Shown here piece by piece: positions 1 through 12,255 of a stretch of DNA of 64,000 nt. The position numbers were made by a program, and so were the translations under genes. Under the pieces are notes generated by a model, which did not search any database, was not told the DNA's origin, and worked only from the letters and a program-made list of their open reading frames with translations. The first letter of the stretch is position 1, and the number at the start of each line of letters is the position of its first letter. This stretch comes from Vitis vinifera (Eukaryota; Streptophyta; Magnoliopsida; Vitales; Vitaceae), in assembly GCF_030704535.1 (NCBI RefSeq), contig NC_081823.1, forward strand, positions 5,395,501 through 5,459,500, read 5' to 3'.

Positions 1-651
1 GTGTCAAATGTAACAGGAAAAAAGTAAGTGCAAATTGAACAACGAAGATTCCTTCTTATCTATTTATCATGTTCTGAGAATTTTGAGAAACTGTTTGTTG
101 AAATGTCTGAATGAATGTAGTTATACGGATCTTTTTATTTGAATGAATGTAGTTATACCCATCCTTTTATTTGTCGTAGTTGTAATATTCATTCCTTGAG
201 TTCCTTGGATATGTGAACATACTTTAGATTCTTATTCTGCTGCCCTTTTTTCTGCACTCTGTTTTTGATTGTTGGGGTGAGAAATATTGAAGAAGCATGA
301 GGGCAAATTACTGATATTATTACACAAAGATTCTAAAGAATAGTCTATCCCTTTTTAACTCTAGGAAGAACAGAGAACCTGCTAGTTTTTAGAATGGATA
401 TCTTCTTCATACATCAATGCTTCTATTTACAGAAAGGAAAAGAACAATAAATGCTTGAGCTTGGAGAAACTGGTGAATAACCATGCTGCTTCCCATCTCC
501 CCATCTCCCCATCTCCTTACTCTTTCAACATGGTTAGCATTTGAAACAGAGTGTCTGCATTTTGACTTCTTTCTCAGTTTGAGCAGGTAGGTTAGGATAG
601 TTTGGTGCCTTACTTAAGCAGGGTTAGTCGGAAAGAGTGAAGATATGATTT
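1..651. other. 3' flank of the B-box gene, no gene seen
   Basis: This AT-rich stretch lies downstream of the stop codon of the B-box/CCT gene. It presumably holds that gene's 3' untranslated region near 400-650. I see no conserved coding frame, RNA gene or element end in it. Confidence 0.5.
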
Positions 652-2613
652 TTAGTGGAAATTGTAGCCATAAGTTTCACCTGCCTTCACAAACCTACCT
701 TTTTCACGTTGTCTACTATCAGCTCTGACTTTACGAGAAGCATATCTTATTTGTTTCCCGAACCTGCATCACATACATGAAAATTCTGTTATGTTTTAAA
801 GAAAGAGGAGTTTTATAACATGAAGAGCCCATTCGACAATGATTCTAAGAAGCGCTTCTAATATTTTTAATACTTGAAAATTTTTATTGTTAAAATGGTT
901 AAAAACGATTTTTAGAATTATTATCAAACACTTGAACACTTTTCAGAGGGTTCATGGAAAACCAAAATTAAGATTCATTGCGAATGAATTCCATGTCTAT
1001 CTTATATCATGCACAGAGTTGGAAATAGTTGTTAAAAGATTGGGTTACAGGTGGAAAATTTCAGTGATTATTTAGAAAGACATTAGAAGTCATTCAATGC
1101 ACAAAACATAATAGAATCATTCGAGTTATGATCATCTTAATATTAGAGAGGAGATTCTTTTAATAATGAGTTGAATTACATACATACATTCGGGTTTTCT
1201 TTTTCTTATTGTATCTCTTCTTGGCTTCAACCCTTGCCTGAGAGCAACTAGTCCCCAGATTCGCATCCCAAGTTGGATTCCCATTTAAAATTACTGCCGA
1301 TAATCCACAATCTTGATAGTCAGCAACACAGCTTTCACCAGTGATGTTGGATAGGGAGAGTGAGGCACCAGATTGAACTAGCCCAGTAGGAAAATTTAGG
1401 TTGACACTTTGGCTTCTGCAGGGGTTTATAGGTTCTTGATCATTCACAGCCTGCATAACACCAAGTAGGCCTGCAACATGAGAACAATGAAAAGCCATGC
1501 CGTCATGATGCTCTAAAGTCATCAACTCAAGGTAACAAATCAGGCATGACATCCAGCTTTTGATAGGGTCCAGATGATAATCTAGTGCTTGGTACTGGTT
1601 TTATGACGAAGGGTTTCACAAAATGAGTAAAAAAAACTTGGTGTTCTGCTTGAAAAAACTAGGTTCTCAGCATCTAGGCATGGTGGCTTTCTAATATGCT
1701 GGAAGAGCTGATAATTGTAGAATAATGTGATGAAAGTGGCGAGACCTAGAGATTAGAAGGAAACCTTGATATTAGATTCATCAGCTGGCAAGCTTTTGTC
1801 CATGTATGGGCAACTCATTCCAATATCCTCGAAAGAATTGATATAACACTGTAAGCTGCCATACACCTTATCACTCTTCTCTAAATTCAATTCTGCGTCA
1901 TCCATTCTCCCCTCGCAGGGATTATTAACATTGCAAATATGAAGATTCTGTGACTCTGAGGGGTCTTGCTACACATCATGAGTTGCCACAGACATGAGAC
2001 AAGCCAAGTATTCAATTCAATATAAGATTTATTTACTAAAGCGGAAGGAAAACAATGCCAAGAATATAGAGGAAATCACCTTTAAAAGTTGTGGCACCGA
2101 GGAGAAGAACAGTGCTTGAGGTGGACTCATGGGTGATGAGGACATCTTAGTAAAAGTTTCCAATTCCTTCATCCTGTTGGTCAATGATGTCACTGACCAG
2201 AACAAGCTTCTACTATTGTTCCTATTCTCCCAGTAGCTGTTGATGCAATTTGTACTCAAAGATACTGGACTCTTGCAGCTTGGAGAAGATGACCAAATTT
2301 CTATGAACTCTTCCGGGGAAGGACTGCCCGAATAAAAGCTTAAGGGCTGGTGCTTGTGTTCAGAGCCCAAGCAGGAATTAACATTACACTCACAGCTCTC
2401 ACAAAGACAGGCTTCATCTTCTAGGCATTGAATTGTTGCTGGCTGGGAATTGCACTTGTCACATAGAAGGGAACGGACATGGCGTTGTGATATAAAATTT
2501 GCAGAGTGCACAAAGCCATCACACTGCAAGCAAAGGGCCGCCATGTCCTGTTTGCAGTACACCACTGCCCTCGCCACCCCACAAAACTCACAAACAGGCT
2601 CCACACTTCCCAT
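652..2613 (-). CDS. B-box zinc finger / CCT domain protein (CONSTANS-like family), four exons
   Basis: Probable transcriptional regulator of the CONSTANS-like/BBX family, acting in the nucleus. I traced four coding exons on the minus strand: 2613-2080, 1968-1765, 1450-1188 and 763-652. All junctions are GT-AG and the frame is kept throughout, giving 370 residues. Exon 1 carries two adjacent B-boxes. The first starts [13 protein letters not shown] and the second starts [13 protein letters not shown], with the usual Cys/His spacing. They are followed by a [16 protein letters not shown] stretch typical of COL9/BBX26-27-type proteins. The last two exons form a CCT domain, which the intron splits between KKKKTRM and [11 protein letters not shown]. 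The CCT domain is intact in length, but the usual RKARADTRKRVKGRFVK reads [17 protein letters not shown]. An upstream in-frame Met at 2649 is possible; I chose 2613 because family members start just before the first B-box. Likeness to BBX26/BBX27 is a family-level inference. Confidence 0.85.
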
Positions 2614-2968
2614 AAGCCAAACTCCTCTCAGAAAACCAACTTCAAACAACCAGAAATCAGGTCTGGGTTCCTTTGTCCTTTGATCACAGAACAGAAGTCA
2701 GTTGCCACCCCAACAATTGCAGTATAGTTGAACAATAAAAACTTCACAAACATGATAAGCTAACAATAAATTGAATTGAAAACCATGAAAGAAGCTAACA
2801 AGCAGGCTTACCAAGAATGACAATACTAAGCTTGGAAAATTAAGACCCTTGCAGAAGCAGAGATTTCTTTAGAAAATGGATAAGAACAGATTTATCCTGA
2901 AGCCTGCAGCCGGTTTTAGGTAGGTGATACTGATCATGGCCTAAGTTTGGTAAGCTTGCTTATTATGG

Positions 2969-2976
2969 TATTTATA
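2969..2976 (-). promoter_or_regulatory. TATA box candidate of the B-box/CCT gene
   Basis: The minus strand reads CTATAAATACC here, a good plant TATA box about 360 bp upstream of the chosen ATG. A start site near 2940 would leave a 5' leader of about 330 bases, which may contain an intron. This is inferred from motif and position only. Confidence 0.45.
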
Positions 2977-2979
2977 GAC

Positions 2980-4375
2980 ACATTATTTTTTCAAGGGCAT
3001 GCCAGATGGCTAAGTGGGTGTTTCTCTTGAAGTTAATCTTTTAAGGTCAGCCCTATTTACTCGTCATTAGGTTGTTCAGTTGTGTGATATTGAAGCTGAA
3101 ATTAAGTGGAATCTAGGGTTGGATTAATAGGGTATCTGATATTTACAAATACCTAATTTTTTAGGTTGGATGTAGACAATTCTAATTCTTAGTTTTAGTA
3201 AGTTAATTTGGGGACTTCCACAAAAATTAATTGACATCTTAATTAATATTTAGCTCAGGTTACAACAAAAAATGACACGAAAAGTCATCGTATCGAAAAA
3301 AACATCATCAATTAGCTAATATTAATGTGTACTTTCAAATCTTATCTATTTTTATACTTCGATATCAAAATTAAATTTCTAGATACGGAAATATAAAGTT
3401 CAATAAATATAAATTATATATTTTAATATTTTTTAAATATTTAAATATTTCCTTAAAATTGTAGTATGTTACTTTTCCGTAACATATCGAACAAACATTA
3501 CCTAACTTTTATATCCTATTTATTTGTATAAAATAGATACCGAAAATTTTGAAACCTTTGAAAACTTTCAACTTCTAGATGTTTGTATTTTAATCATTTG
3601 TTTTTTTATTTTTTTTAATTTTAGTCTGCATTTCGATAAAATCTTTGACTAAGGGGTACGGAAATTTTGAAACCGTACATACAAAGTGTACTCAAGAATT
3701 GACATTCCAGTCAAATAGTACGGTAATTCGAGAAAATCTCTTTCAACAAATATTTTGGAGAAATTAATCTTAAAATATCTATTATGGGTTCAGCTTATTT
3801 CGGATTCGATAAAAGTGAGATCATGTTGTTACATCATTATAAAATATTATGGATAATCCAAGAATATCTAAAGAAATATTTTTAAATATTAAAGATAATT
3901 CGAGATATCTATTTAAACAAATATTTTAAAGAAATTAATATGGATAATGCAAAGAATATATTATAGATAATTCGAGATATCTATTTAAACAAATATTTTA
4001 AAGAAATTAACCTTAAAATATTTATTATTAATACTTTTTATCACAATACCACTACAATTTCTTTATCCATATTTTCATAATTGTAGTGATTATTAAATTA
4101 AAAAAATTACTCTATTCATAATGATATTATAAATATATAATTTTAAATTTTAATAATATTTTGTCTTTTATAATTGATAAATGATTATGAGGATAAATAT
4201 GTAAAATAAACCAGACTTGGTCAATTAATTTTTGCAAAGTTTATAAATATCCTAGTGGAATTTGTCAGCAACCTAGGCTCGATTACCACCATTTTTCTAC
4301 ACTAATCCATCCCACATTGATTACAAAATTAATGTGCAGCGAAAGCCTATTTGATCCAAAAAAAAAAAAAACAAC
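2980..4375. other. AT-rich intergenic DNA
   Basis: No coding region is visible. The stretch contains a direct repeat of about 47 bp with a period of 72 bp (3893-3939 and 3965-4011). It shares the core TTCGAGATATCTATTTAAAC. Confidence 0.5.
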
Positions 4376-4379
4376 TCAA

Positions 4380-4933
4380 GTTGATGGTTGAAAATCTCCT
4401 AGATTTGATCAAGTTGATGGTTGGACTGATGGTTCAATTGTATTTTGATATGGGAGCTAGTTAAATTTTCAAGTCCAACCAATTATATTTTATTAGAGTG
4501 TATTATGAAGAAGGAAGTGAAATAAAAATTTGTATAATCTCAAGATTAAATTATGAATATTTTTATCAAATTTCTCAAGTTTGAAGATTTTAGAAGGTTA
4601 AAGATGCTACTTGGAATCATAGATCAAATTTAAGGGGTATATTGAAAAGTATACTTGATTTAAACACTTTCAAAATCTTAAAATTAGAGAGAATATTTTA
4701 TTTTTGATAGGTTATTTTAATTTTTATTTTCGAGTTATTAAGTTTTAGAAGGTTTCTATATCTTATTTTTATGACTTTTTATTTTACACGATTTAAGTAT
4801 TTATAAATACGAGATTGTGTAATGTTTGAATAAGCGAAACTGATAGAATATAATGAAGTTCTAAATCTTCCCAATTTTTTTTCGTAGTTATGTGTGTTTC
4901 TCTATCAACCCTATCAACCAAGTTGCTCCAACA
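4380..4933 (+). mobile_element. Degraded Copia-type LTR, probable
   Basis: The stretch ends in CCAACA followed by AAGTGGCATTAAAGC. This resembles a decayed form of the usual plant Copia junction, an LTR ending in CA followed by the initiator-Met primer site TGGTATCAGAGC. A TATTTATAAATACG motif and a T-rich tail before the end also fit an LTR. The left boundary is a guess. The element is an old, broken remnant without a recognisable coding part. Confidence 0.3.
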
Positions 4934-5314
4934 AAGTGGCATTAAAGCTTCCTTCTAATAGAGAGGCTAGCAAACTAGAATTGGGAAAGCGCTTAGCAAG
5001 TTTAATGTGTTAGCTGTCTAAAGCTTGATAAATACCAAGACAATATACTCTGAGAACTTCAATCACAGTTTTGGGTAAGTAAGAAAAAAACGGTATATTT
5101 CATTCCCATAAAAAGTACAAATAAAAATGAAGAAAAGAAAAATGGAGAGTTCACAAGAACTCTATCCTCTTGCTGTTATCATCTCTCATGTCTTAGCATT
5201 GTAGGCCTTGAAGTTGAGAGGACTCTCTCTTGCTTTGCTTTCTTTTTTGTAACATACACAAAGCAAAGGTTTTATCATCAATATTGTCAACATAATCATC
5301 AATCAATCCCGTCA

Positions 5315-8277
5315 TCAAGATGCCCTAATGTGACAACTCTTGATGAATTTGTCAGAGAAGTCGACATACTTTGCCCACAGTGGCCTTAGCTGTGGGAACG
5401 CGATCTCAAGCCATGGCTTCGCTCTTCCATTAAAATGGACCACCCCGGCGCTTTCAGCATCTGCTAGACTTGTATTGTCTTGGTACCCTAGTCCCAGCAT
5501 GTGCCAGAAGGGATCTATAACGTGTACATGGCCATGGAATGCTATTAGGCCTGGTGGTAATGTGCCCAATTGCCACAAACTGAGGTCTGATTTCAAGTTC
5601 TGCATTCAAAACAATGTAGTCAATTTCCAAAACTATGAATGATGAATGTATTGTCACTTTCAGATAATAGTACTTACGACCCAAATCAATTTTTGAGGCC
5701 TAATGTGGACAGAAACAAATGCATACCTCTTGAAGCCAGCTATGGTATGTGCGGCTTATGTTGGTCTTCCTCCAAGCCTCTAGGTCAAATATGTTCATGC
5801 CGTAAGCCCAAGCACATTCATTTGGATCAAAATTCTTTGCTATCAAAGGATGTGAGAAGTTCAAATAGCTCTTCAGCCTCTTGGACATAACAAATTTATC
5901 ATCTCCCCGACAAGTTTCCACTGCACCATTCACTTTCCCTTCCATGTCAATGTCCCACAGAGGTGTAAGATCAGTTTGAACCACGATGTCATCGTCGAGG
6001 AACACTATCTTGTTAAGACTAGGAAACAACTGCAGACGAAAGAATAAAAGTTCAAAACCAAGTAAGCATTATACAGAAATAGGTTAAGGTTATATTAATA
6101 ACTCCTTTACCTCAGGTAGATGTATCCTGATGTGATTCATCACTGAATTATACTTCGGACTAAGAGCTTGCAACTTTGCTGCAATGACATAAGGTTTCTC
6201 AGTATTATTTGCCACAATGGCTGAAGACCCGCCTCTAAACTGAGACCTTACGCGCTGATCCTTCTCCATAGCTTCCAAAACCGGGACCTTTCCTTTTGTA
6301 AACCAATCAAAGTGATGCAGCCCCTTGACCTCAATTATCGCAGGCGATAAAGGGTGCAAAGAGAACCATGCCTGCATGGGGGAGTAAGTTTTCCTGTCTG
6401 TGATAATGTGTAGAACAACTTTATGGGGGCGTAGCGCATTGCGTATGAGAGATGAGGCCACAACAGAGGCAGCAAGGATATTATCAGAGGCGAGGACAAA
6501 GTGGAAGTAGGAGTTATCAACGAGATAGGGGACGAGCTCTGCAGAGGGGAGCTGGAGGCGGGCGTTGGCATTGGTTGAGTGCTCGTTGGCTAGTCTTAGA
6601 GCAAGGCAGTGGAGCTGCTTTGGTATGCTGCTGGACGCCACATGCCTGTATAGGTATTCTTGGATTTTAGCCGTTCTTGTCCTTTGTTCAAGCAGTGTCA
6701 CCTGAGAAAATTCAAGTTTCCCATGTTAAACTATCGTGACCAAATCCGAACTCATCAGCAAAATAATTTAAAGGAAATTTAATTGAGATGGGGAATAGCA
6801 GTACCATGGCTCTAAGTTTAATAGCAAATGCCCTTGCATCTGATCTGCTTTCCTTCACTTCAGCCGTGAACTCTTCCAACGTCTGAGGGATATCATCCCT
6901 CCCTTGAATTTCATCTTTACTTGCAGGTTCATCTAGTATTTGATACATCACTTCTGGGACCTTCTCACAAATCAAACAACTTTAAATTACTTCGCTTTCT
7001 TCAATTCCACTTCACAAGATTAAAGTAAGTGGAGAAACTGTGAAGGAAATGATTGGATGCATATAGTTCTTAGGAGAAAAAAAGAACGTGGATTAGGAGA
7101 TTACAGGTGATTCATGCCTTCCTCCCAAAATCCTCGGTCCTAGTCTTTTCCCCAAGCAACCTATCATGCCACCAAAAATTAAGATCAAGTCAATAACAGT
7201 TATAATTGCTATATTTAATATAATAATTAATTAGTACTGTACAATGATGTGTCGTTTCATCATAAATCTTTTTATTTTCATCTTCAAAATGTAAGGGCAT
7301 TTCGGGTATTTCTGAAAAAGGTGGGGTGGGTACCTAAGGGTTGGTGGAGCAAGAATTGGGTTTCATCAACATGATATGTTAGAGTTTATTATTTGGACGG
7401 GTTTCATTTAATATTTTGAATTTGTTAAATAGTAATTTTATTTTAGTCATGACATTCACATGGTTTCTTTTTTAAAATATTTTTATTAGTATTAAAAAAA
7501 ATGAATATAAATAGATAAAATAAAAAATATGAATTATGAAATTAGAATGAATTTTTTATATATTCAAAATACTAAGTGAGGCCATCTCTCTGTGAGCTTT
7601 TCTCTTCTCACTCTCCATAAACTTATTTTATGTCAATTGGGTTTTTTTCTTCATATAATTGTAGACAGTTTTCAGAGAGAGAGAGAGAGAGAGAGAGGGA
7701 GAGGATCAGCACAACCAATTGTATATTCTCTCCTTCATTTCCAATGTAAAATTCAATATTTGAACAGCTCTTTCGAGGACATTTTTTATGCAAAGAGATC
7801 AAGCTACATAGTGGTGGTTACAATGATTTTATCTCTAGTGAGGAAGAATTATACAGGTAGATATCTCCTAGGCATCTTTCCTTCATCAATGAAATATTTC
7901 ACCACTGATATTAACAGTTTCTCGAGAAAATGATTCATTTTCCGGACTAAATTTTCTCATATTTGCGGCCATTTTGCTAACAGAACACATGCATATTCTT
8001 CTGAAACTCTGAAAAAACTAGTAATGATGAAGTGAAGAAGACAGAGAATAAAGCAAGAGTATGTACCTATGGTAGAGCACTTGGTTTCCCCGTCAATGGT
8101 GTCCACTGCTGTCAAAACGAAGACGAACCTCAGAAGAAATGTGAAGAAGAGAAGGGAGTAAAACACCATCCTATACGAAACCCGCCTCGAACCAACCTTC
8201 ACTTTGATGAATTCCCTCACTCCTTTCCCAGGCAGCACAGTTACATGCCGCAAACTGGGCGATATGTGGAGCTGCAT
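5315..8277 (-). CDS. GAUT12: Galacturonosyltransferase 12 (IRX8-type GT8 glycosyltransferase), six exons
   Basis: Golgi type II membrane glycosyltransferase of family GT8. Its Arabidopsis counterpart (GAUT12/IRX8) is needed for glucuronoxylan and pectin-linked wall synthesis in secondary walls. I traced coding exons at 8277-8067, 7160-7105, 6963-6805, 6701-6111, 6029-5727 and 5599-5315, with GT-AG junctions and a kept frame. They give 534 residues, against about 535 in Arabidopsis. The start MQLHISPSLRHVTV is the family's hallmark. A membrane anchor (SLLFFTFLLRFVFVL) follows at about residues 41-55. The GT8 core holds FLDDDIVVQTD (the metal-binding DxD) and HFNGRAKPW near the C terminus, and the protein ends CHIRAS. 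The 5' end of exon 3 could also be 6960, a one-codon difference. Intron 1 (7161-8066) is about 0.9 kb and contains a GA microsatellite. Nothing looks broken. Confidence 0.95.
7674..7704 (+). repeat. (GA)n microsatellite in GAUT12 intron 1
   Basis: About fifteen GA units with one interruption, lying inside intron 1 of the GAUT12 gene. Confidence 0.9.
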
Positions 8278-8319
8278 TGTTGCTAGATAGCTAGCTAGCT
8301 AGGCAAACGAGTCCTTCTG

Positions 8320-8326
8320 GGTTGGT
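8320..8326 (-). promoter_or_regulatory. AC element / secondary-wall MYB site upstream of GAUT12
   Basis: The minus strand reads ACCAACC about 43 bp upstream of the GAUT12 ATG. It fits the known consensus ACC(A/T)A(A/C)(T/C) bound by MYB46/MYB83-type secondary-wall regulators. It may lie in the 5' leader rather than the promoter. Short motifs such as this also occur by chance. Confidence 0.35.
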
Positions 8327-8441
8327 GGTATTGTGGTATCGGGCAATTACCCAGAGAAGAAGTGAGCTGAGTTGTGAAAAACCATGGAAAGGGTATGCTG
8401 TAAAAGGAAGGTTTGGATGTTGTTTGAAGTTGCTATCAGTC

Positions 8442-8448
8442 ACCTAAC
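8442..8448 (+). promoter_or_regulatory. Second AC element upstream of GAUT12
   Basis: The plus strand reads ACCTAAC about 165 bp upstream of the GAUT12 start, again fitting the secondary-wall MYB consensus. A TATATAT stretch at about 8470-8477 is a candidate TATA box on the same promoter. Confidence 0.35.
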
Positions 8449-9949
8449 CTTGCTTAGCATTTAGGCTAGATATATATCAAGGCTTACAATGTGGGGTATA
8501 CATTATTTTACAGGAGAGAGAGGAAGAAGGGTTGTTAAGGGGAAAGAGACATGGGACTAAGAGGAGAGGCTTAAGTGGTTTGTTTTTTGTAGCAATGGTG
8601 ATTGATTGGCTTGGGATTGAAGGAGGGAGGTTGAGAGAGGGAGAAAAATTGGAGATGGGAAGGGGGTGTTTGGTATATATATTGCTTAGCTTTTCCTCCA
8701 CATGAGGTTTGTAGAGTAGAGAGAGTAGAATTATGAACTTTTGAGGAGCTTTGACGGTACAGATTTTCTAAATGGAAAATGACCCACAAGCAGGGCGATG
8801 GGGCTGGGCTTGAGGGTTCTTGGCATAGAGTGAATTTACAGCAATCTTAGGACTCATATTTTTCTCATTTTCCCAAGAAAAGTAGAAATTTCAAAATTTT
8901 TTAATACTTAATTTTTATCAGGATTTTTAGAATATGTTTAACAATAATTTTAAAAAGTGTTTTTAGTTATTTTAATATTTAAAAAATTTTAAAAATATTT
9001 TTAAAAATCACTAGTTTACCAAATTAAAAATATTTGTGCGTTATTTGGTAAAAAGTTTAACTTCAAAACTTATCATTAATTCCTCTTGGCTTTTGTTTTA
9101 TAGTGACATGCTGATTAAAGCAGTTAATGGATACAACCCTTGTTTTAGAATTAAGTTAAGACCATCCATCACTTGCAAAGTTTACTTAAAATGTGAACTA
9201 TGACTAATTTTTTAATTAAATAATAATAAGGGCTTTATTAATGATTATGATTAAAACACTTTTAATATTAATTATATAGATTCCCAAAATAATTTTTAGA
9301 ATTTTTATTAAACTTTTAAATTCTTATAAAAACAATTTCAAATATTCAAAAACACTTTTAAATGTCACATAAATTTTATTACAACATTTATTAGAACTTG
9401 GTAATCCGAAATTTACTTGCTTCGACCCAAAAAGCTTATGTTGCAATATATATGGTAAATATAAAATTATGAGATTTTTTTGAAGGTTTGTGATGGTATC
9501 GATTGAGTCGAAACCTGATTTGTAGGATTATGATGATTATGTTTATACAATAGTTGTTAGTATTTTTTGACATAATGGCTTTTTTTTTTCTCCTGACTTT
9601 TTTAATTAGGATTTTTCATGTAAATTTATTTATTTTTATTTATTTTGTTTTTTATTACTTATTCTCGTTATTTCATAACAATACTTTAAAACACAGTAGG
9701 TTATGTATCATTTCACATCAATAATTTATTATTTTATTTTTGTAATTTAATCCTTTATTAATTTTATGTTGTAGTATATATAATTATATATATATAGATC
9801 TGCAAAGGTGAGAACAAGACAAAGAATGACTATGATATGGGCATCATTGACTAGAGGAACATATGTGGCCGTCATTTTCCCCCACCATTCTTGTTGCATT
9901 GCTTTCAAGGTTTCTACACCGCACGACCTACCACGTAAACATAGGAATT

Positions 9950-10003
9950 CCATTTTTAGAATTAATGTTACAATAACCATTTTTAGAATTAATGTTACAA
10001 TAA
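9950..10003 (+). repeat. 27-bp perfect tandem duplication
   Basis: Two adjacent copies of a 27-bp unit (9950-9976, 9977-10003) with core TTTTTAGAATTAATG. No mismatches are seen. Confidence 0.9.
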
Positions 10004-10207
10004 GCATCATTTTCCACGCGACAAACAAATACTTATGCTTAACTAATATAATCCTTTTCAGCTGGTATTCTTTTCTATTTTTTTTTTTTTTTGAAAAATA
10101 TTGTGGGACAATCTTTGGCAAAGTACTAGTTTACTTTTGAAAGTTTAAAGTGTGATTTAATGAGATGATTATGGAGAGGGATAGCTCAAAGGACTTGTAG
10201 CCGCGGC

Positions 10208-10253
10208 CAATGAAGTATAACTTAAAAGGTCAATGAAGTATAACTTAAAAGGT
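10208..10253 (+). repeat. 23-bp perfect tandem duplication
   Basis: Two adjacent copies of a 23-bp unit starting CAATGAAGTATAAC (10208-10230, 10231-10253). Confidence 0.9.
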
Positions 10254-10322
10254 CTAATATCAATCGGTACGAGAAATTTATCACATGAATAATTTGTTAG
10301 GAAAAGTGCATTTTTATACATC

Positions 10323-10342
10323 TATATATATATATATATATA
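10323..10342 (+). repeat. (TA)10 microsatellite
   Basis: Ten uninterrupted TA units. Confidence 0.9.
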
Positions 10343-12255
10343 AGATAAAATAGGAACTCAAATTTATAAAATAAATTTTTTAAATATTTATCTAAAATAA
10401 TTAGTATTTTATGTATTTTTTGGTCAAATATGTGACCTTTAACCATTCAAGTACGACATTTTAATGATATATGTATTACATTTGATTGATGAGTGTATGA
10501 AACCTCAATTATTTTAAAAAAATTTATATTTTATAATTATTTTTACATAAATAAATGAAAACACATTTTTTCCTAATTTGTTCATCATTTGATTCTAACC
10601 TCTTTCCATTTAATTCAAGATTCATCTATTTTTTTAATTGCTTCTACACAAATTTTTATGAGTGAGACTACACTAGGTCTAATGGAATTAATTGTAATTA
10701 GAAATTGGATATTACCACAGCAACACCTAGTATTAAACATTTAATCTACCAAATCATGCATATGTCTAAATCTTCAACAAATTCAGAATCTAGGGCTATG
10801 GTAATTGTTTTTTAAAGTAAATTTTTAATTAAAAAATACATTTTATTTATTTATTTATTTATTTTTTTATGTTTGATTCTCAAAAAATTTAAGGGAAAAT
10901 ATAAAGGAAAAAAATAAAGAGGAAAAATATAAGAAAAGAAAGACTAAAAGAAAATAAAAAATAAATTATTTTTATATACTATTTTAAATTTATTTAACTT
11001 ATTTTAATTATTCCATATAAAGATTAAATAATTTTAAAATACATAAATTTTTAATTAATTTTAATTATATTTGATTTTCTTTAATATTTTCATATTATGA
11101 CAAAACATTAAAAAATTATTTTCCTTTATATATATTTTTATTTTCTAATTACTTTTTGTGAACGAGATATAATCTTTATAAATTTTGGATTAAAAATATT
11201 TTTTTGAGAATTTGTTTAAAAAATAGTTATTTTTAAAAATAAATCTAAAATTTTTTAATAGGGTATTCTAAGAAATAATTGAAAATATGAAAAATACTTT
11301 GGGAATGAATATATTTGTCAATAAAGATTTACACTTTTACAAAAAAAAATACTAATATATGAAATACCTTATATAACTAAAAAGAGTATATTTTAAATAG
11401 GAATTTGAGACAATTTACTTTAATTTTTATCTTAGATCAAATTTCATTAAGTTGATTTTCTTTCCTTCCATTATACATGTCTCTATTGTGTTCGACTTTT
11501 TTCTAGCATAAAAAATAGTATTAGAGAGAAGCTATTGAGGTTAACTCTCACACAAGTTGCATTAGAGCTTTCATTTACATAATAAGTAGTATTAGGGTCA
11601 AACACCGAAAGTATCTTTGAAAGTATCTATAATTCCGAACATTGAAATTATGTCATGAAGTATAAGTATAATTTTGTACAATATTAAGTAATTTGGTTAT
11701 TTCTTTAGAGACCATTTTTGTCCTTAAAAAAATCGTAATTCAAAAACACTCATATTATACATTGATTCGCAAGTCATTTGGCTTTTTAGAATGTTTCTTA
11801 TTTTTTTTCATCTCTATTTAATATGTATAGTCTTTACAAGCACCTTCCCATTTCAAAACCTTTCCCCCTTGGTGACCTAAAATGTTTATGGACATATTTT
11901 TAATAACTTCCATTATTTATAAGATTACATATAAAAATTTGAGACACAACATATATAGCATTGCTCCATGCTTATGAAGAATGCATTTATGATTTCCTAG
12001 CTTGAAGTGACAACCTCTAGACAGCCCAAGAAGATACCCCTAAATAAGCAATGTGCAAATAGACATAGTCTCTGAAATAGGCACAAGTTAACAATCACAA
12101 ACAACAACCATAAACAACGAAAGGAACTGAACAAGAAAGCTGAAATGAGGCAACAATTTTCTAACAAGAGCAGCTCACCAGACCAATGGCCTGGATAGAA
12201 CTCATAGTCTCATAGCCCCTTATCATCTCCCTAAAACTTCCTCTTCAACTTGTCA

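Larger units (their letters stand above)
8780..12250. other. AT-rich intergenic DNA between GAUT12 and the first NLR
   Basis: No gene is supported here; the open frames are short and of low complexity. The stretch holds small tandem duplications (9950-10003 and 10208-10253), a TA microsatellite at 10323, and very AT-rich DNA from 10.8 to 11.8 kb. The junction AGTTGCATTAGAGC near 11551-11564 vaguely resembles a decayed Copia primer site. The last 250 bp probably include the 3' untranslated region of the next gene. Confidence 0.5.

Noticed and set aside
887-1075. 62-codon plus-strand open frame
   Set aside because: It lies wholly within the last intron of the minus-strand B-box/CCT gene, has AT-rich composition, and shows no recognisable features.
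11400-11565. Possible Copia LTR end (AGTTGCATTAGAGC)
   Set aside because: The primer-site likeness is weak and no LTR body or opposite end could be found.
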